Source: Phytohabitans kaempferiae (GTDB taxonomy: Bacteria > Actinomycetota > Actinomycetes > Mycobacteriales > Micromonosporaceae). Taken from it: 64,000 nucleotides of DNA. The notes below the pieces were generated by a model. The model was not told the origin of the DNA and did no database searches. It worked only from the letters and a program-made list of their open reading frames with translations. Below, in pieces: positions 1 through 7,849 of this stretch; position 1 is the first letter of the stretch, and every line of letters starts with the position of its first letter. The DNA lies in contig NZ_JBHLUH010000077.1 of the NCBI RefSeq assembly GCF_042433955.1, positions 1 through 64,000 on the forward strand, in the 5' to 3' direction. A program made the translations under genes and the position numbers.

Positions 1-21
1 ACCCTCGACCTCGCCGCATAA
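1..21 (+). CDS. 3' end of an upstream gene (only the last codons are in the window)
   Basis: Reading from base 1 gives six codons ending in Leu-Ala-Ala and a TAA stop at 19-21. A strong GC-rich hairpin follows within 40 bases, which is what the end of a rightward gene would look like. Only six codons are visible, so the product cannot be named and the call rests on the stop plus the hairpin. Confidence 0.25.
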   Translation, partial: TLDLAA

Positions 22-56
22 CCACCACCTCAACCAAAACCCATCCCACGCCGCTT

Positions 57-85
57 CCGGACGCGGGACGCTGCCCCGCGTCCGG
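57..85 (+). terminator. Hairpin terminator
   Basis: An 11-bp perfect inverted repeat (CCGGACGCGGG at 57-67, its complement at 75-85) with a 7-base loop lies 35 bases after the TAA at 19-21. There is no long T-run after it, as is common for actinobacterial terminators. Confidence 0.6.
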
Positions 86-118
86 TCACCGTCGATTTTC
101 GAGTTAGCTCAGACCTCG

Positions 119-301
119 ATGCCCTACCAAGACCCGACCCCAGAGATGCTAGAAAAGCAAGCCGCCGACATCGCCGCAGCCGAACGCATATTCACGGTAT
201 CTACGGCCATCGCCGGCGCATTAGCTCTCATCGGCCTGGCAGCCTTCTTCTACTCCCGGATGCACCGACAGACCCGTACGACCCACCACGGACACAGCTA
301 G
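119..301 (+). CDS. Small single-pass membrane protein, unknown function
   Basis: The 60-residue product has an acidic N-terminus (about residues 1-24), one hydrophobic segment (about 25-46, rich in Ala, Leu, Ile and Gly, ending in FFYS) and a short His/Arg-rich tail. No Shine-Dalgarno of good quality is seen before the ATG. The gene ends where the convergent HAD remnant ends. It lies outside the mobile element. A real gene is plausible because of the clean membrane topology, but no family is recognised. Confidence 0.4.
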   Translation: MPYQDPTPEMLEKQAADIAAAERIFTVSTAIAGALALIGLAAFFYSRMHRQTRTTHHGHS

Positions 302-666
302 CGCCATAGCTCGTCGGCGGCGAGAAGAGACGCCAGCTCGGCCATGCCGTCGATGATGGCGTCGGCCTTGGCGAGGCGAGTGCGCTTGCCGGGCTTGTTG
401 GCGTAGCCGATGACGGGCACCTGGGCGGCGTCGACGTCGCTCGTCGAGTCACCGATCAGCAAGCACTCCTCGGGCTCGGCGCCCAACTCGCGAACGGCAG
501 CGAGTATCGGCCACGGATTCGGCTTCATCCGGGCGGGGTCGGCGAATGCGCGCCCGATGATCGGGTGCACGTAGCCGACCAGCCGGCGTTCGGTCAGGTA
601 GGCGCGCACGGTGCGGCCGGCGTAGTGGCCCGGCTGCGCTAGTGGCCCGTGGATGGCCCACAACAT
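298..666 (-). pseudogene. C-terminal remnant of a HAD-family hydrolase
   Basis: The frame encodes the last two conserved HAD motifs: a lysine in KPNPWP (motif III) and the acidic motif IV in GDSTSDVDAA. The N-terminal DxDxT nucleophile motif and roughly the first 70-100 residues of a normal HAD enzyme (about 210-230 aa) are absent. Upstream, the open frame runs only through a hairpin and the tRNA-derived repeat at 732-776, so its N-terminus is not protein-coding in origin. Without the nucleophile aspartate it cannot be an active phosphatase. It lies just outside the element, so the loss may date from this or an earlier integration at the tRNA. An intact HAD gene of a different sequence is at 28298-29005. 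Confidence 0.6.
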
Positions 667-690
667 GATCCGTGATCCCGGGAAATCGAA

Positions 691-724
691 AGCCCTGGTT
701 GGGATGCACGTCATGACCAGGGCT
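691..724 (-). terminator. Hairpin after the ancestral tRNA-Gly 3' end
   Basis: AGCCCTGGT (691-699) pairs perfectly with 716-724 (9 bp, 16-base loop); on the minus strand it is followed by TTTCGATTT. It starts 7 bases beyond the tRNA-derived repeat, so before integration it would have sat directly downstream of tRNA-Gly. It is best read as the tRNA's original terminator, now about 37.8 kb from the gene. Confidence 0.55.
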
Positions 725-731
725 CGAACCT

Positions 732-776
732 TTGGAGCGGGTGACGGGAATCGAACCCGCACTGTCAGCTTGGGAA
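732..776. repeat. attL: 45-bp direct repeat of the tRNA-Gly 3' half
   Basis: Identical to 38494-38538 over 45 bases, from one base outside the CCA end to the anticodon loop. The match breaks on both sides: T against C before it, A against G after it. The flank beyond it shows no tRNA 5' half, so this copy is the scar at the end away from the intact tRNA. Confidence 0.9.
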
Positions 777-883
777 ATTGGTTAGCTTCGATGTTTTTGA
801 TCCGGATCGATCCCGAGAAGCCGCTCTGACCTGGCAGTTCTTGTCAAGGTCATCCGGCGGCCTCCGGGGCCACGTGGATGGGT

Positions 884-958
884 CCGGCGCCGTTCCCCAA
901 CAGAATCCCAACAAGGATTCGAACCTGGATCCTCAGTTTGAAGGGGAGACGGCGCCGG
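884..958 (+). other. Strongly structured leader or RNA element
   Basis: Bases 884-898 pair with 943-958 as 15 bp with a single bulged G (948). Inside, GAATCC (903-908) pairs perfectly with 915-920 around a 6-base loop. The structure ends 15 bases before a perfect Shine-Dalgarno (974-980), so it lies in the 5' leader of the gene at 990 or is a separate small RNA. The opposite strand carries a canonical tRNA T-arm sequence (GGTTCGAATCC, within 912-928), but no acceptor or D-arm can be built. Role unknown: attenuator, riboregulator and DNA site are all open. Confidence 0.5.
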
Positions 959-989
959 TTCGGGGCCTCCAAGAAGGAGGTCCATCGAT

Positions 990-1283
990 ATGCCAGTGCC
1001 CACCTACCCAACATCGCCGCGTACGTCTTCCGCGTCGCCGCGTTGCCCAGCTGCCCAGGCTGACGATCCACGTTCGTGCGATGGCGCCGTCGACGCGGTG
1101 CGCATCGTGGACCGGGCCGGGGCCAGCACTGCTGGCTGCATCCTGCATGGTGCGGTGCTGCTGGCCTCGCTCGACGGCGGCCGGGTGTACCTGCTCAACG
1201 GGCCCGCTGGCTCGGCGATCGCGGTCTACCGGCTGGCACGGGAGCTGTCTGCATTCGACTTCCCGCGAGGGCTCGGCCGATGA
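990..1283 (+). CDS. Small hypothetical protein, first gene of the element's left operon
   Basis: A 97-residue protein of unknown function. The N-terminus is Pro/Ser/Thr-rich and the middle (about residues 35-80) has a compact Gly/Ala/Leu-rich pattern with no clear membrane helix. The start is well supported: a perfect AAGGAGG at 974-980, nine bases before the ATG. Its stop overlaps the start of the DUF2637 gene in an ATGA (1280-1283), so the two are translationally coupled. Position suggests a transfer or maintenance accessory protein, which is inference only. Confidence 0.65.
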   Translation: MPVPTYPTSPRTSSASPRCPAAQADDPRSCDGAVDAVRIVDRAGASTAGCILHGAVLLASLDGGRVYLLNGPAGSAIAVYRLARELSAFDFPRGLGR

Positions 1284-2164
1284 AGGCGGCTCGGGTCGAA
1301 GGCGTGGTCCAGGTCGTCATCATGCTCGCGATCGGTGGAGCGGCCGGAGCGGCGAGCTTCACCCACGTACACAACGTCGCCGCCGCTCATGGCCAGGGTG
1401 GGTGGCTGGCCTGGGCGGACGCGGTGGTGCTGGAGCTGATGTCCATCGCGTCCGGACTGGAGATGCGGCGCCGGAAGCGGCAACACAAGCCGGTGGCCTT
1501 CCCCGCCACGGTGCTGGTATGCGCGGTGGCGATGTCCATCTCGGCCCAGGTCGTCGAGGCCGAGCGGTCGGTGATCGGCTGGATCGCCGCGGCGGTGCCT
1601 GCGGTCGGCTTCCTGGTGATGGTCAAGATCGCCCTCGGACGGGCTGACGCCGGGCGATCCGTCGACACGCAGACCGAAGCGGAGCCGATCCGGACGGTGT
1701 CGAGCAAGGAGTCCTCGGTCCCGGATGGCGCTCACGTCCTCGGGGCTGTCCCGTCCATGGCGCTCCAGGTCCCGGACGAAGTCGGCGTGTCCGAGGAGCG
1801 TCCCACACCGGCGGTCGCCCGGCCGCCTGGCGCGGTCAACGGTGATGGGGACGGTCCCGTAGTCACACGCTTGGTCCCGGACCCGGAGTCACGGTCCGGG
1901 ACCGCGGGGACCGGTGTCCGGGACCGGTCCGCAGAGCCACGACGGTCCGACCTCTTCGATCCAGCCGAGGTCACCGACGTCGTCCACGTGCTCGCTGCGG
2001 CGGCCGCAGCCCGGGACGCGCTCGCTGCTCAGGGCCGTCCGCTGACCCGTACCGCCCTCACCGAGCAGCTTCGCCGCGATGGCCACGCCTTGTCGAACGC
2101 GCGTGCCTCACTCCTAGTCAAGATCCTCAAGGCGGAGGTGACGATAGAGGACCGGTCCGCATAG
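1280..2164 (+). CDS. DUF2637-type membrane protein with C-terminal DNA-binding-like region
   Basis: 294 residues. The N-terminal half has about four hydrophobic segments (residues ~8-25, ~38-58, ~70-90, ~95-115) broken by the basic stretch EMRRRKRQ, which matches DUF2637 proteins of actinomycete plasmids and integrative elements. These are linked to spread (Spd) functions in mycelial transfer. A long Pro/Val/Asp-rich linker follows, then a conserved-looking helical tail (residues ~230-290, with TEQLRRDGHALSNARAS) resembling a winged-helix or replication-associated domain. It is coupled to the preceding gene by an ATGA overlap. The 30-odd codons readable upstream in this frame have no ribosome site and are excluded. 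No replication or FtsK-like partner is present. Confidence 0.7.
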   Translation: MKAARVEGVVQVVIMLAIGGAAGAASFTHVHNVAAAHGQGGWLAWADAVVLELMSIASGLEMRRRKRQHKPVAFPATVLVCAVAMSISAQVVEAERSVIGWIAAAVPAVGFLVMVKIALGRADAGRSVDTQTEAEPIRTVSSKESSVPDGAHVLGAVPSMALQVPDEVGVSEERPTPAVARPPGAVNGDGDGPVVTRLVPDPESRSGTAGTGVRDRSAEPRRSDLFDPAEVTDVVHVLAAAAAARDALAAQGRPLTRTALTEQLRRDGHALSNARASLLVKILKAEVTIEDRSA

Positions 2165-2343
2165 CCAGCGCTCGTCGGGCGGTTGCCAGCCCACCGCCCG
2201 ACGAACGGGCTTCTCGCGGCGGCACCTCGCTGTGGCATTTCCGCACCGCCGAGCATCCTGGAAGACCAGTCGGAGCTGGCGTCACGGTCCAAATCGTGAC
2301 AGCCTGACCGACCCGGGATTCGCGCCGCTAACCGCCGGCAGCG

Positions 2344-3246
2344 TTAGCCGTCACCCCTCCATGACTGCTCGGCCGCACTCCAACTGCCGCGGGTCACGGC
2401 TTCACTGATCACTGGATCGGCGAACGCCGTCACGGTCGCCAGCACCACGTCGAACTGCTGTGGTAGCCGATCGTCGAGTCGCTGCCTACGCCGCCAGGCG
2501 GCCCACCGCGCCTGGCCGACCGCTGCGTATCCATCGAGCACTTGATCCAATGTCGCCAGCCGTGCCTTACGATGTTCCGCCACCCGCTGTATGGCCATGG
2601 CCAACTCGGCAGCATCGATGTCGTGGCGGCGCGCCAGGGTGTAGATGTCGGCGAAATCCCGCCAGCGAGTGTTGGCGACACCTCGTTGGATCGCCGTGAC
2701 GATCTTCTCCGCGTGGACCATCGGGAGCGGATACCCGACGAGAACGATCTGGCCGTCGAGCAGGCGTGGCAGGGCCACCTGCTGAGGTGGAGGCCAGATC
2801 GGGTCACCGACGTTGATATCCACGTGGAGCGCCAGCCTGGCGGCGGACAACTCGGCGGTGAGGCTGACGCGTACCCCGCTGTAGACGTCCTCCTCGCGGA
2901 TCCCCTCGGCTCTGGCCTGATCCGCGTGGAACAGCAGGCCATCGTCGAGCGTGATCCGAGCGATGTCGCGCACGATTGCCAAGACCTGATCGAGATCATT
3001 GGAGATGTATCGACCTTGCAGGTCGATATCGCGGGTCGGGCGGCGTGTCTCATACGCGGCCAGCAGCACTCCACCTTTCAGCACCAGCTTGTCGGCGTGA
3101 CGTGAGGCGACCAGCCTGGCGAGGAAGCCTTCGAGGCCATAGATCTGGTGAAGTTCGTCCGTGGGCCTGCCTTGACGTCGGGCGAGGTTCTGCAGGTCCA
3201 GATAGGCCCGACCGGCGGTTGTTGCCCGGGTAGGGCGGTCGTTCAC
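2344..3246 (-). CDS. abiEii: AbiEii-type nucleotidyltransferase toxin (type IV toxin-antitoxin)
   Basis: 300 residues, the usual AbiEii size. It shows the nucleotidyltransferase signature: KGG at residues 57-59 (the GS-like motif), the catalytic D-x-D in RDIDLQG (Asp73, Asp75) and a downstream lysine motif HAEKIVTAIQRG (about residues 183-194). Family knowledge: AbiEii enzymes transfer nucleotides to tRNA acceptor ends or other targets and cause growth arrest during phage infection; AbiEi silences them transcriptionally. The GTG start overlaps the antitoxin stop in GTGA (3243-3246), the classic abiE bicistron. Catalytic residues are intact, so the toxin should be active. Confidence 0.88.
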   Translation of the reverse strand: MNDRPTRATTAGRAYLDLQNLARRQGRPTDELHQIYGLEGFLARLVASRHADKLVLKGGVLLAAYETRRPTRDIDLQGRYISNDLDQVLAIVRDIARITLDDGLLFHADQARAEGIREEDVYSGVRVSLTAELSAARLALHVDINVGDPIWPPPQQVALPRLLDGQIVLVGYPLPMVHAEKIVTAIQRGVANTRWRDFADIYTLARRHDIDAAELAMAIQRVAEHRKARLATLDQVLDGYAAVGQARWAAWRRRQRLDDRLPQQFDVVLATVTAFADPVISEAVTRGSWSAAEQSWRGDG

Positions 3247-3836
3247 AGGAGAATCTCCAACGCCTCTCGCAACGCCTTGCCCGTCGCGGGGAAGTGGGCC
3301 GCCATCTGCAGCAGGTCAGATGGCATCACCCCTGGGCGAGCCAGCCACCGTTTCAAGGCGTTATATCCCAACTCTGGTCCCTCCTGATGCCGAAGTCGGA
3401 TCGCGTCGATGATGGTGCGCTCGGGCCCGTACAGACCGATGGATGTTGTTTCGTCGAGTGGCATCTCGGTGCGCCCGACGTCGAATGTCTCCGGATCGAA
3501 GGAGTGCCACCTAACCGGGGCCGTTGTCGCCGGGCGGTGCTGCCCGCGGGGAAGAGCCACATCTGTCGCGGCTGGGATCTCATCCGTCAGGCCGTGCTGA
3601 GCCAACGCTGTGGTCAGGCACAACGTTGACCGCGGGGCACGTTGCGCGATCTCCAACAGGTCGGGGTCCCCCAGAGCACCGATGTCGGTACGCCGGAAAT
3701 GTCCGTAGCCAAGCGCCTCGACCATGCCATCGTCGCGCAGGCGGTAGAGCTCCCGGTCTGTTAGGCCAGCCCGCCGCGCCTGGGCACGAGTGAAGAGGGC
3801 CGGCAACCCTCGCAGCGGATCACCGGAGCTAGCCAT
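3243..3836 (-). CDS. abiEi: AbiEi antitoxin and autorepressor
   Basis: 197 residues from the ATG at 3836. The N-terminal winged-helix region (LFTRAQARRAGLTDRELYRL, residues ~11-30) is the AbiEi antitoxin wHTH; the C-terminal part (DETTSIGLYGPERTIIDAIR onward) is the AbiEi C-terminal domain with the ERTIID motif. It binds its own promoter and counters AbiEii. Upstream open frame to 4067 is poor coding and crosses the promoter, so it is excluded. An in-frame GTG at 3848 lies about 7 bases after a TATAGG box and could be a leaderless start adding four residues. Coupled to abiEii by overlap. Confidence 0.85.
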   Translation of the reverse strand: MASSGDPLRGLPALFTRAQARRAGLTDRELYRLRDDGMVEALGYGHFRRTDIGALGDPDLLEIAQRAPRSTLCLTTALAQHGLTDEIPAATDVALPRGQHRPATTAPVRWHSFDPETFDVGRTEMPLDETTSIGLYGPERTIIDAIRLRHQEGPELGYNALKRWLARPGVMPSDLLQMAAHFPATGKALREALEILL

Positions 3837-3845
3837 CGCCTGGAC

Positions 3846-3890
3846 CACGTAAAAAATCCTATACAGGCACCCACTAGGTGTGCAGAGTTT
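3846..3890 (-). promoter_or_regulatory. Probable abiE promoter and operator
   Basis: On the minus strand TATAGG (about 3858-3863) lies seven bases before GTG at 3848, a layout seen in leaderless actinobacterial genes. Immediately upstream, 3867-3883 is an imperfect inverted repeat (GCAC...GTGC arms). AbiEi repressors are known to bind inverted repeats in their promoter. The assignment is by position and pattern only. Confidence 0.4.
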
Positions 3891-4022
3891 TCCACAACCG
3901 GCCTCCCCGCAGGCCGCGGGATTCTCCTCATCTCGAACCGGGGGTCGATGAACCCTCCCTGGACGCCAGACACCAAAGGGACCAGCAGAGAAGGATGGGG
4001 ACGAGCGTCGAGTAGAGAGAAG

Positions 4023-4241
4023 GTGACCACCATTACGTCGAGCAAGGCTAGGCACATCTCCGCCCACGAGCTGGCGCGTCAGCAGGGTGTACGCCCCGTC
4101 ATGTCCGTGGATGAGCTGGCTCGGCCCGACCTGTTCGAGTCAGACGAGGAGCTTGACGAGTTCCTGGCTGATCTCAGAGCGTCTCGTAGGCGAGCATGGC
4201 ACGGCGAGCTGGATCGTCTTCTATCCCAGGGCCTTCTATGA
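4023..4241 (+). CDS. Small acidic DELxxxxxFESDEELDEF-type protein
   Basis: 72 residues from the GTG at 4023. The C-terminal half contains QGVRPVMSVDELARPDLFES followed by DEELDEFLADLRASRR, an acidic amphipathic stretch. A paralogue with the same core lies at 34878-35045. Such short proteins are common in Streptomyces and Micromonospora, usually unannotated, and look like the antitoxin half of a toxin-antitoxin pair because the start of the motif can bind a partner while the acidic helix mimics DNA or RNA. No toxin (PIN, RelE or similar) is adjacent, so the function is unknown. The upstream frame to 3948 is possible but lacks a ribosome site. Confidence 0.55.
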   Translation: MTTITSSKARHISAHELARQQGVRPVMSVDELARPDLFESDEELDEFLADLRASRRRAWHGELDRLLSQGLL

Positions 4242-4415
4242 CCGGTAACTGAATCCGCAGCGTGTTCGGTTTTGGAGGCCGGTCAGTGTTACTGAACGCA
4301 TCAACAAACTGAACGCTTGCCCGCACCCCACCACGGCGAGAGCGAGTTTGTTGGCGACCTCGCTCGTCCTCGCTAGCGGCGTAACGCGCGCATCGGTGAA
4401 CATCATGGTCGCTCG

Positions 4416-6697
4416 TCATTCGAGGTTGAGGAGCCGTCGCATGCGCTCGAGGACGGCTGGCCAGAGGTTGGGCGCAAGGCTGGAGCGAAGCTGCTCGGCC
4501 AGGTCGAGCGCGAACGCATCGATCGCCGTTTGAGCCGGCGGGCGAAACATCGGCGGCTCCGCAGCCACATCGAATGCGTGCCGCTTGGCGTCCAGCGGCA
4601 AGATGCTTGTTAATCTTTCGACTTCCGGTCGTCGCTCTGGCAGCGTGGCCACCACTTGCGATGTCCCCAGGGCATCCGGCGCTGAGCTGCCCTGCGAGAC
4701 CGGCGGGAGGGGTAGATGTGCGCCTACGGCGACGACGTGCAGGTAGCGCGTCGGCCGGGTCAGCGCGACGTACAAAAGACGATGACCCCTCTCGTCCTCG
4801 TCACAGATGTGCTCCGGCTCGACGACCACGACTGCGTCGAACTCCAGCCCCTTCGCCTCCTGAGGGCTGACAAGATTGATACGCCCGAGGTCGCCGCCCG
4901 CGGCATACCACTGGATATCTTGATCACGAAGCTCTGCTTCGACTTCCTCCCGGCAACGGCCGGGGCAGATGATGCCCACAGAGCGACCCTTCGCGGCGTG
5001 AAAGCTGGCAGCTTCCACAACGGTCCTCGCTCGGTCTGTATCGCTGACACGCTGGAGAGATGGCTCAGAGGGGCCGTCCCTGACGATAGTGGGCGGCTCG
5101 ACCGCCGGCGCCGCGATCGCCAGCAGCGGAGCGGCAAGTTCGAAGATTTGCCTCGGCACTCGGTACCCGTACTTGAGTGTCTGGATGCTCTGCGGCAGAT
5201 CCGACGGCAGGTGCGCCAGCACGTCATCCCAGTCGTCGCGTGCCCACAGGCCGGTCGATTGGGCAATATCTCCGACGATCGTCATCGAGCCTGTCGCCGA
5301 GCGGCGGGAAACCGAACGCAGCTGCATCGGTGAGAGGTCTTGGGCCTCGTCGACGATGACATGAGCAAACTGCTCGCTGACACCGTTAATTAGGTCTTCC
5401 AGTTCATCCAGCAGTGGAAGATCTGCATCGGTCCACGTCTCATCGGTGATCCGTTCCGCGGGCCGGCGGTGCAGTGCGGCTATCTCGCGGGCGGTGAAAT
5501 CATCGCCTGCAGCCGCGATGAGGCGTTCCCGCGACCCGAAGAGGTCTCGAAGAGCGGCCGCAGGCGTGAAGCTTGGCCAGATGCGCTCCAGCAGAGGATC
5601 GACAACAGCGCGGACGCTTTCGGGAGCGGTCCTGAGCTGTTCTGCCACATGATCGGTCAAGAGTCCACGAAAGATCTGCCGGCGTTCGGCGAAGGTCCCC
5701 ACGGTGACCCTCGCCGTGGTAACGGCTTGGTGCAGATCAGTCGATGTCAGGGTCAGTGGACGCCCACCGACCGTGGCGTGCATCGGCCGGTCGGCGGCAG
5801 CGAAGCAATCCGAGCATAGAGGGCCCGTCGTAGCAGTCCGGCCATCCTCGCCTCGCCTTTCAGGCGAGTGAGATGGGAGGGCTCCGACCGGCCCTGCTTC
5901 ACCGGCGGGTGCAGTTGGCCGATGGCCCGTTGCTCCACGCCCAGATCGCCCAGGGCTGGAAGCACAGTGCGCGTATACCGGGTAAATGTTGACGAAGGAC
6001 CGATGATCAAGACGTCCGCAGCGGCCAGACTTTCCCGGTTGTCGTACAGCAGCCAGGAAACCCGATGTAGTGCCACGGCGGTCTTGCCCGTGCCGGGGCC
6101 TCCCTGGATGACGAGCAACTGTTGGAGCGGGGTGCGGATCAGCTCGTACTGCGCCGCCTGGATAGTGCGGACGATCTCCTGCATCGCGCCGGTACGGTCA
6201 CGGTTGAGATCCGCCAGCAGGGCGTCGTCCGGTACGTCGCCGGCCTCAAGATCGGCGACCGAGGCGGACAGCTCCGCGAAGACGATGTCGTCGAAGCTGA
6301 CGACCCGGTTGCCGATGCAGGTGAAGTTTCGCTTCCGCCGTAGCCCGTGGGGGTCCCGGTGTGTCGCCTTGTAGAACGGTGCTGCCGCCGGTGCCTTCCA
6401 GTTGACCACCAGGACGTTGCGGGTCTCGTCGCGGATGCCGTAGTGGCCGATGTAGAAGGTCTCGCCGTCGTCACTGTCCACCCGTGCGAACGCCACCGGG
6501 TCGTCCGGCTCACCGAGCCTCTCGATCAGCTTGTCGGTCTCGCGACGGAGGCGAACGGCGGCTCCGCTATTGACTGCCGCCGCCGGCGCGAGAGCAAGGG
6601 CGGCCCGCATGCGTTCGCGCTCCACCGCGGCTGCCTCGAAGTAGCGCTGCTCACGAAGGAGTTCTTCCGTCAAGGGTGCTCCCTGGTTCAAAGGCAT
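4416..6697 (-). pseudogene. HelD/HelR-like RNA polymerase-associated ATPase, split by a frameshift
   Basis: Two overlapping frames encode halves of one UvrD-fold protein. Frame 1 (6697-5753, 314 aa) has the N-terminal coiled-coil that enters RNA polymerase and Walker A GGPGTGKT (residues 199-206). Frame 2 (5783-4416, 455 aa) has DEAQD (Walker B), GLEFDAVVVVEP and the motif VI-like YVALTRPTRYL. Together they make about 760 residues, the usual HelD/HelR length; HelR proteins free RNA polymerase and protect against rifampicin. The second frame lies at -1 relative to the first around 5784-5790. One extra C in the GGCCG run there (minus strand) would restore Thr-Gly-Pro-Met-His-Ala-Thr-Val and fuse the frames. 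It is a true mutation, a sequencing error, or less likely a coupled two-subunit gene. Confidence 0.7.
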
Positions 6698-6932
6698 TGG
6701 TCAAGGCAAACGAGCCGAGCGAGTTTCGGTGGATGGGTCGACGGGTGGCCGCGCCCCACCAGCCGCCACACTCCTCAGATCGTCTCTACCACTGCTGGGA
6801 GCACCTTGTAGATCCCCATCGCACGACTGTCTCGGATCCGACACCATGGACGGCAGGAACCGTGGATAGGCGTGCAGGCAGATTGCGGGCCGCGAAAAGG
6901 CCAGAGCCTACCGCCCGTAAGAAGGCGCCGAG

Positions 6933-7619
6933 CTAGACCTCACCACGACGAGGTTCGGGGACATGCACCGCCGGCATCGGCAACGCATCGCAGTGATACC
7001 ACTGGAACTCGCCATCCATTCCTAGCGCAGCATCACCAAGGCAAACGCGAAGCAGCCCTTGATGCGCGTTACACGCATAGCCAACCACGATGGTCTTCGG
7101 TGGTGGATTCATGTTTGCCAGGATCTCGCTGATCTGTGCGACGTCTGGTTCATCGTCATCCTTAGGCATCGACGGCAACGGCATCTGTTGGTACCGCGGC
7201 TCCGGCCCGAAGTGCGCCAATATCGATCGAGCCAATAGGCCCAGCGATTTTCCTGGGCGAACCTCACGCATATCGACACCCGCCTGCTTGCCGTAGTGCC
7301 ACGGAAGTAGGACATGTCCGCCCACGATGATGAGCTGATAGAACGCGCGCGTTGGGCGGATCGGCATAGCATTTGGCAGAGCCTGCAGGTGCGTAACCAG
7401 TTCCTCGTACTGCAACGGCCATCTTGCACTACCGAAAGCGTGATTGGTATTCATCTGCGAGGCGACATGCGCGTCCAACGCCCTCCGCACCGCAGCAGCC
7501 AGAGCCATCGGTACTCGATGCCACAACTCTGCGGCCAGCTTGTCGCCGAACCGATCGATAACCCAGGGGGCAGGCTGCGCCATCGCGTCAGTCCGCACGC
7601 CACCACCACCTTGCGTCAT
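6933..7619 (-). CDS. Hypothetical protein divergent from the CHAT-like peptidase
   Basis: 228 residues, family not recognised. The body is mixed alpha/beta with short conserved-looking blocks: YQLIIVGGHVLLPWHYG (about residues 93-109), KTIVVGYACNAHQGLLRVCLG (about 175-195) and a C-terminal QWYHCDALPMP. There is no signal peptide or membrane helix. It is transcribed away from the peptidase gene across a 230-bp gap, which would allow shared control. The His, Cys and Trp content of the blocks is high, but no catalytic pattern can be named. The start at 7619 is the first GTG/ATG in frame and the first dozen residues (Gly/Thr-rich) may not be translated. Confidence 0.6.
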   Translation of the reverse strand: MTQGGGGVRTDAMAQPAPWVIDRFGDKLAAELWHRVPMALAAAVRRALDAHVASQMNTNHAFGSARWPLQYEELVTHLQALPNAMPIRPTRAFYQLIIVGGHVLLPWHYGKQAGVDMREVRPGKSLGLLARSILAHFGPEPRYQQMPLPSMPKDDDEPDVAQISEILANMNPPPKTIVVGYACNAHQGLLRVCLGDAALGMDGEFQWYHCDALPMPAVHVPEPRRGEV

Positions 7620-7849
7620 CGACCAGTTACATAACGTATCGATGATTGCACGTGGAAAAGATCATCTGAAGAGTTGCCGGCATAGATCCCTCGCCCAGAC
7701 CGGGTTGCCCGACCACACAGCGCCTTGATCGAAGAAATTAGCCGGTCGGACACGGACCAGAGCCGAATGTCGACGGCAGCTCAGCGCCCGATTGGGCAGA
7801 CTCCCGTATGTCCACTCAGGACTTCTGATGCCTCGGCGGGAAGGGTGTC

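Noticed and set aside
667..762. N-terminal extension of the HAD frame through the tRNA repeat
   Set aside because: These codons read through a hairpin and the tRNA-derived repeat, so they are not of protein-coding origin.
912..928. A full tRNA on the minus strand around the T-arm-like sequence
   Set aside because: Only the T-arm fits; the acceptor strands and anticodon arm cannot be paired. Kept as an unexplained structure.
778..1647. 289-codon plus-strand frame at the left end
   Set aside because: It is out of frame with the well-supported genes at 990 and 1280, is Arg/Gly/Cys-rich, and has no ribosome site.
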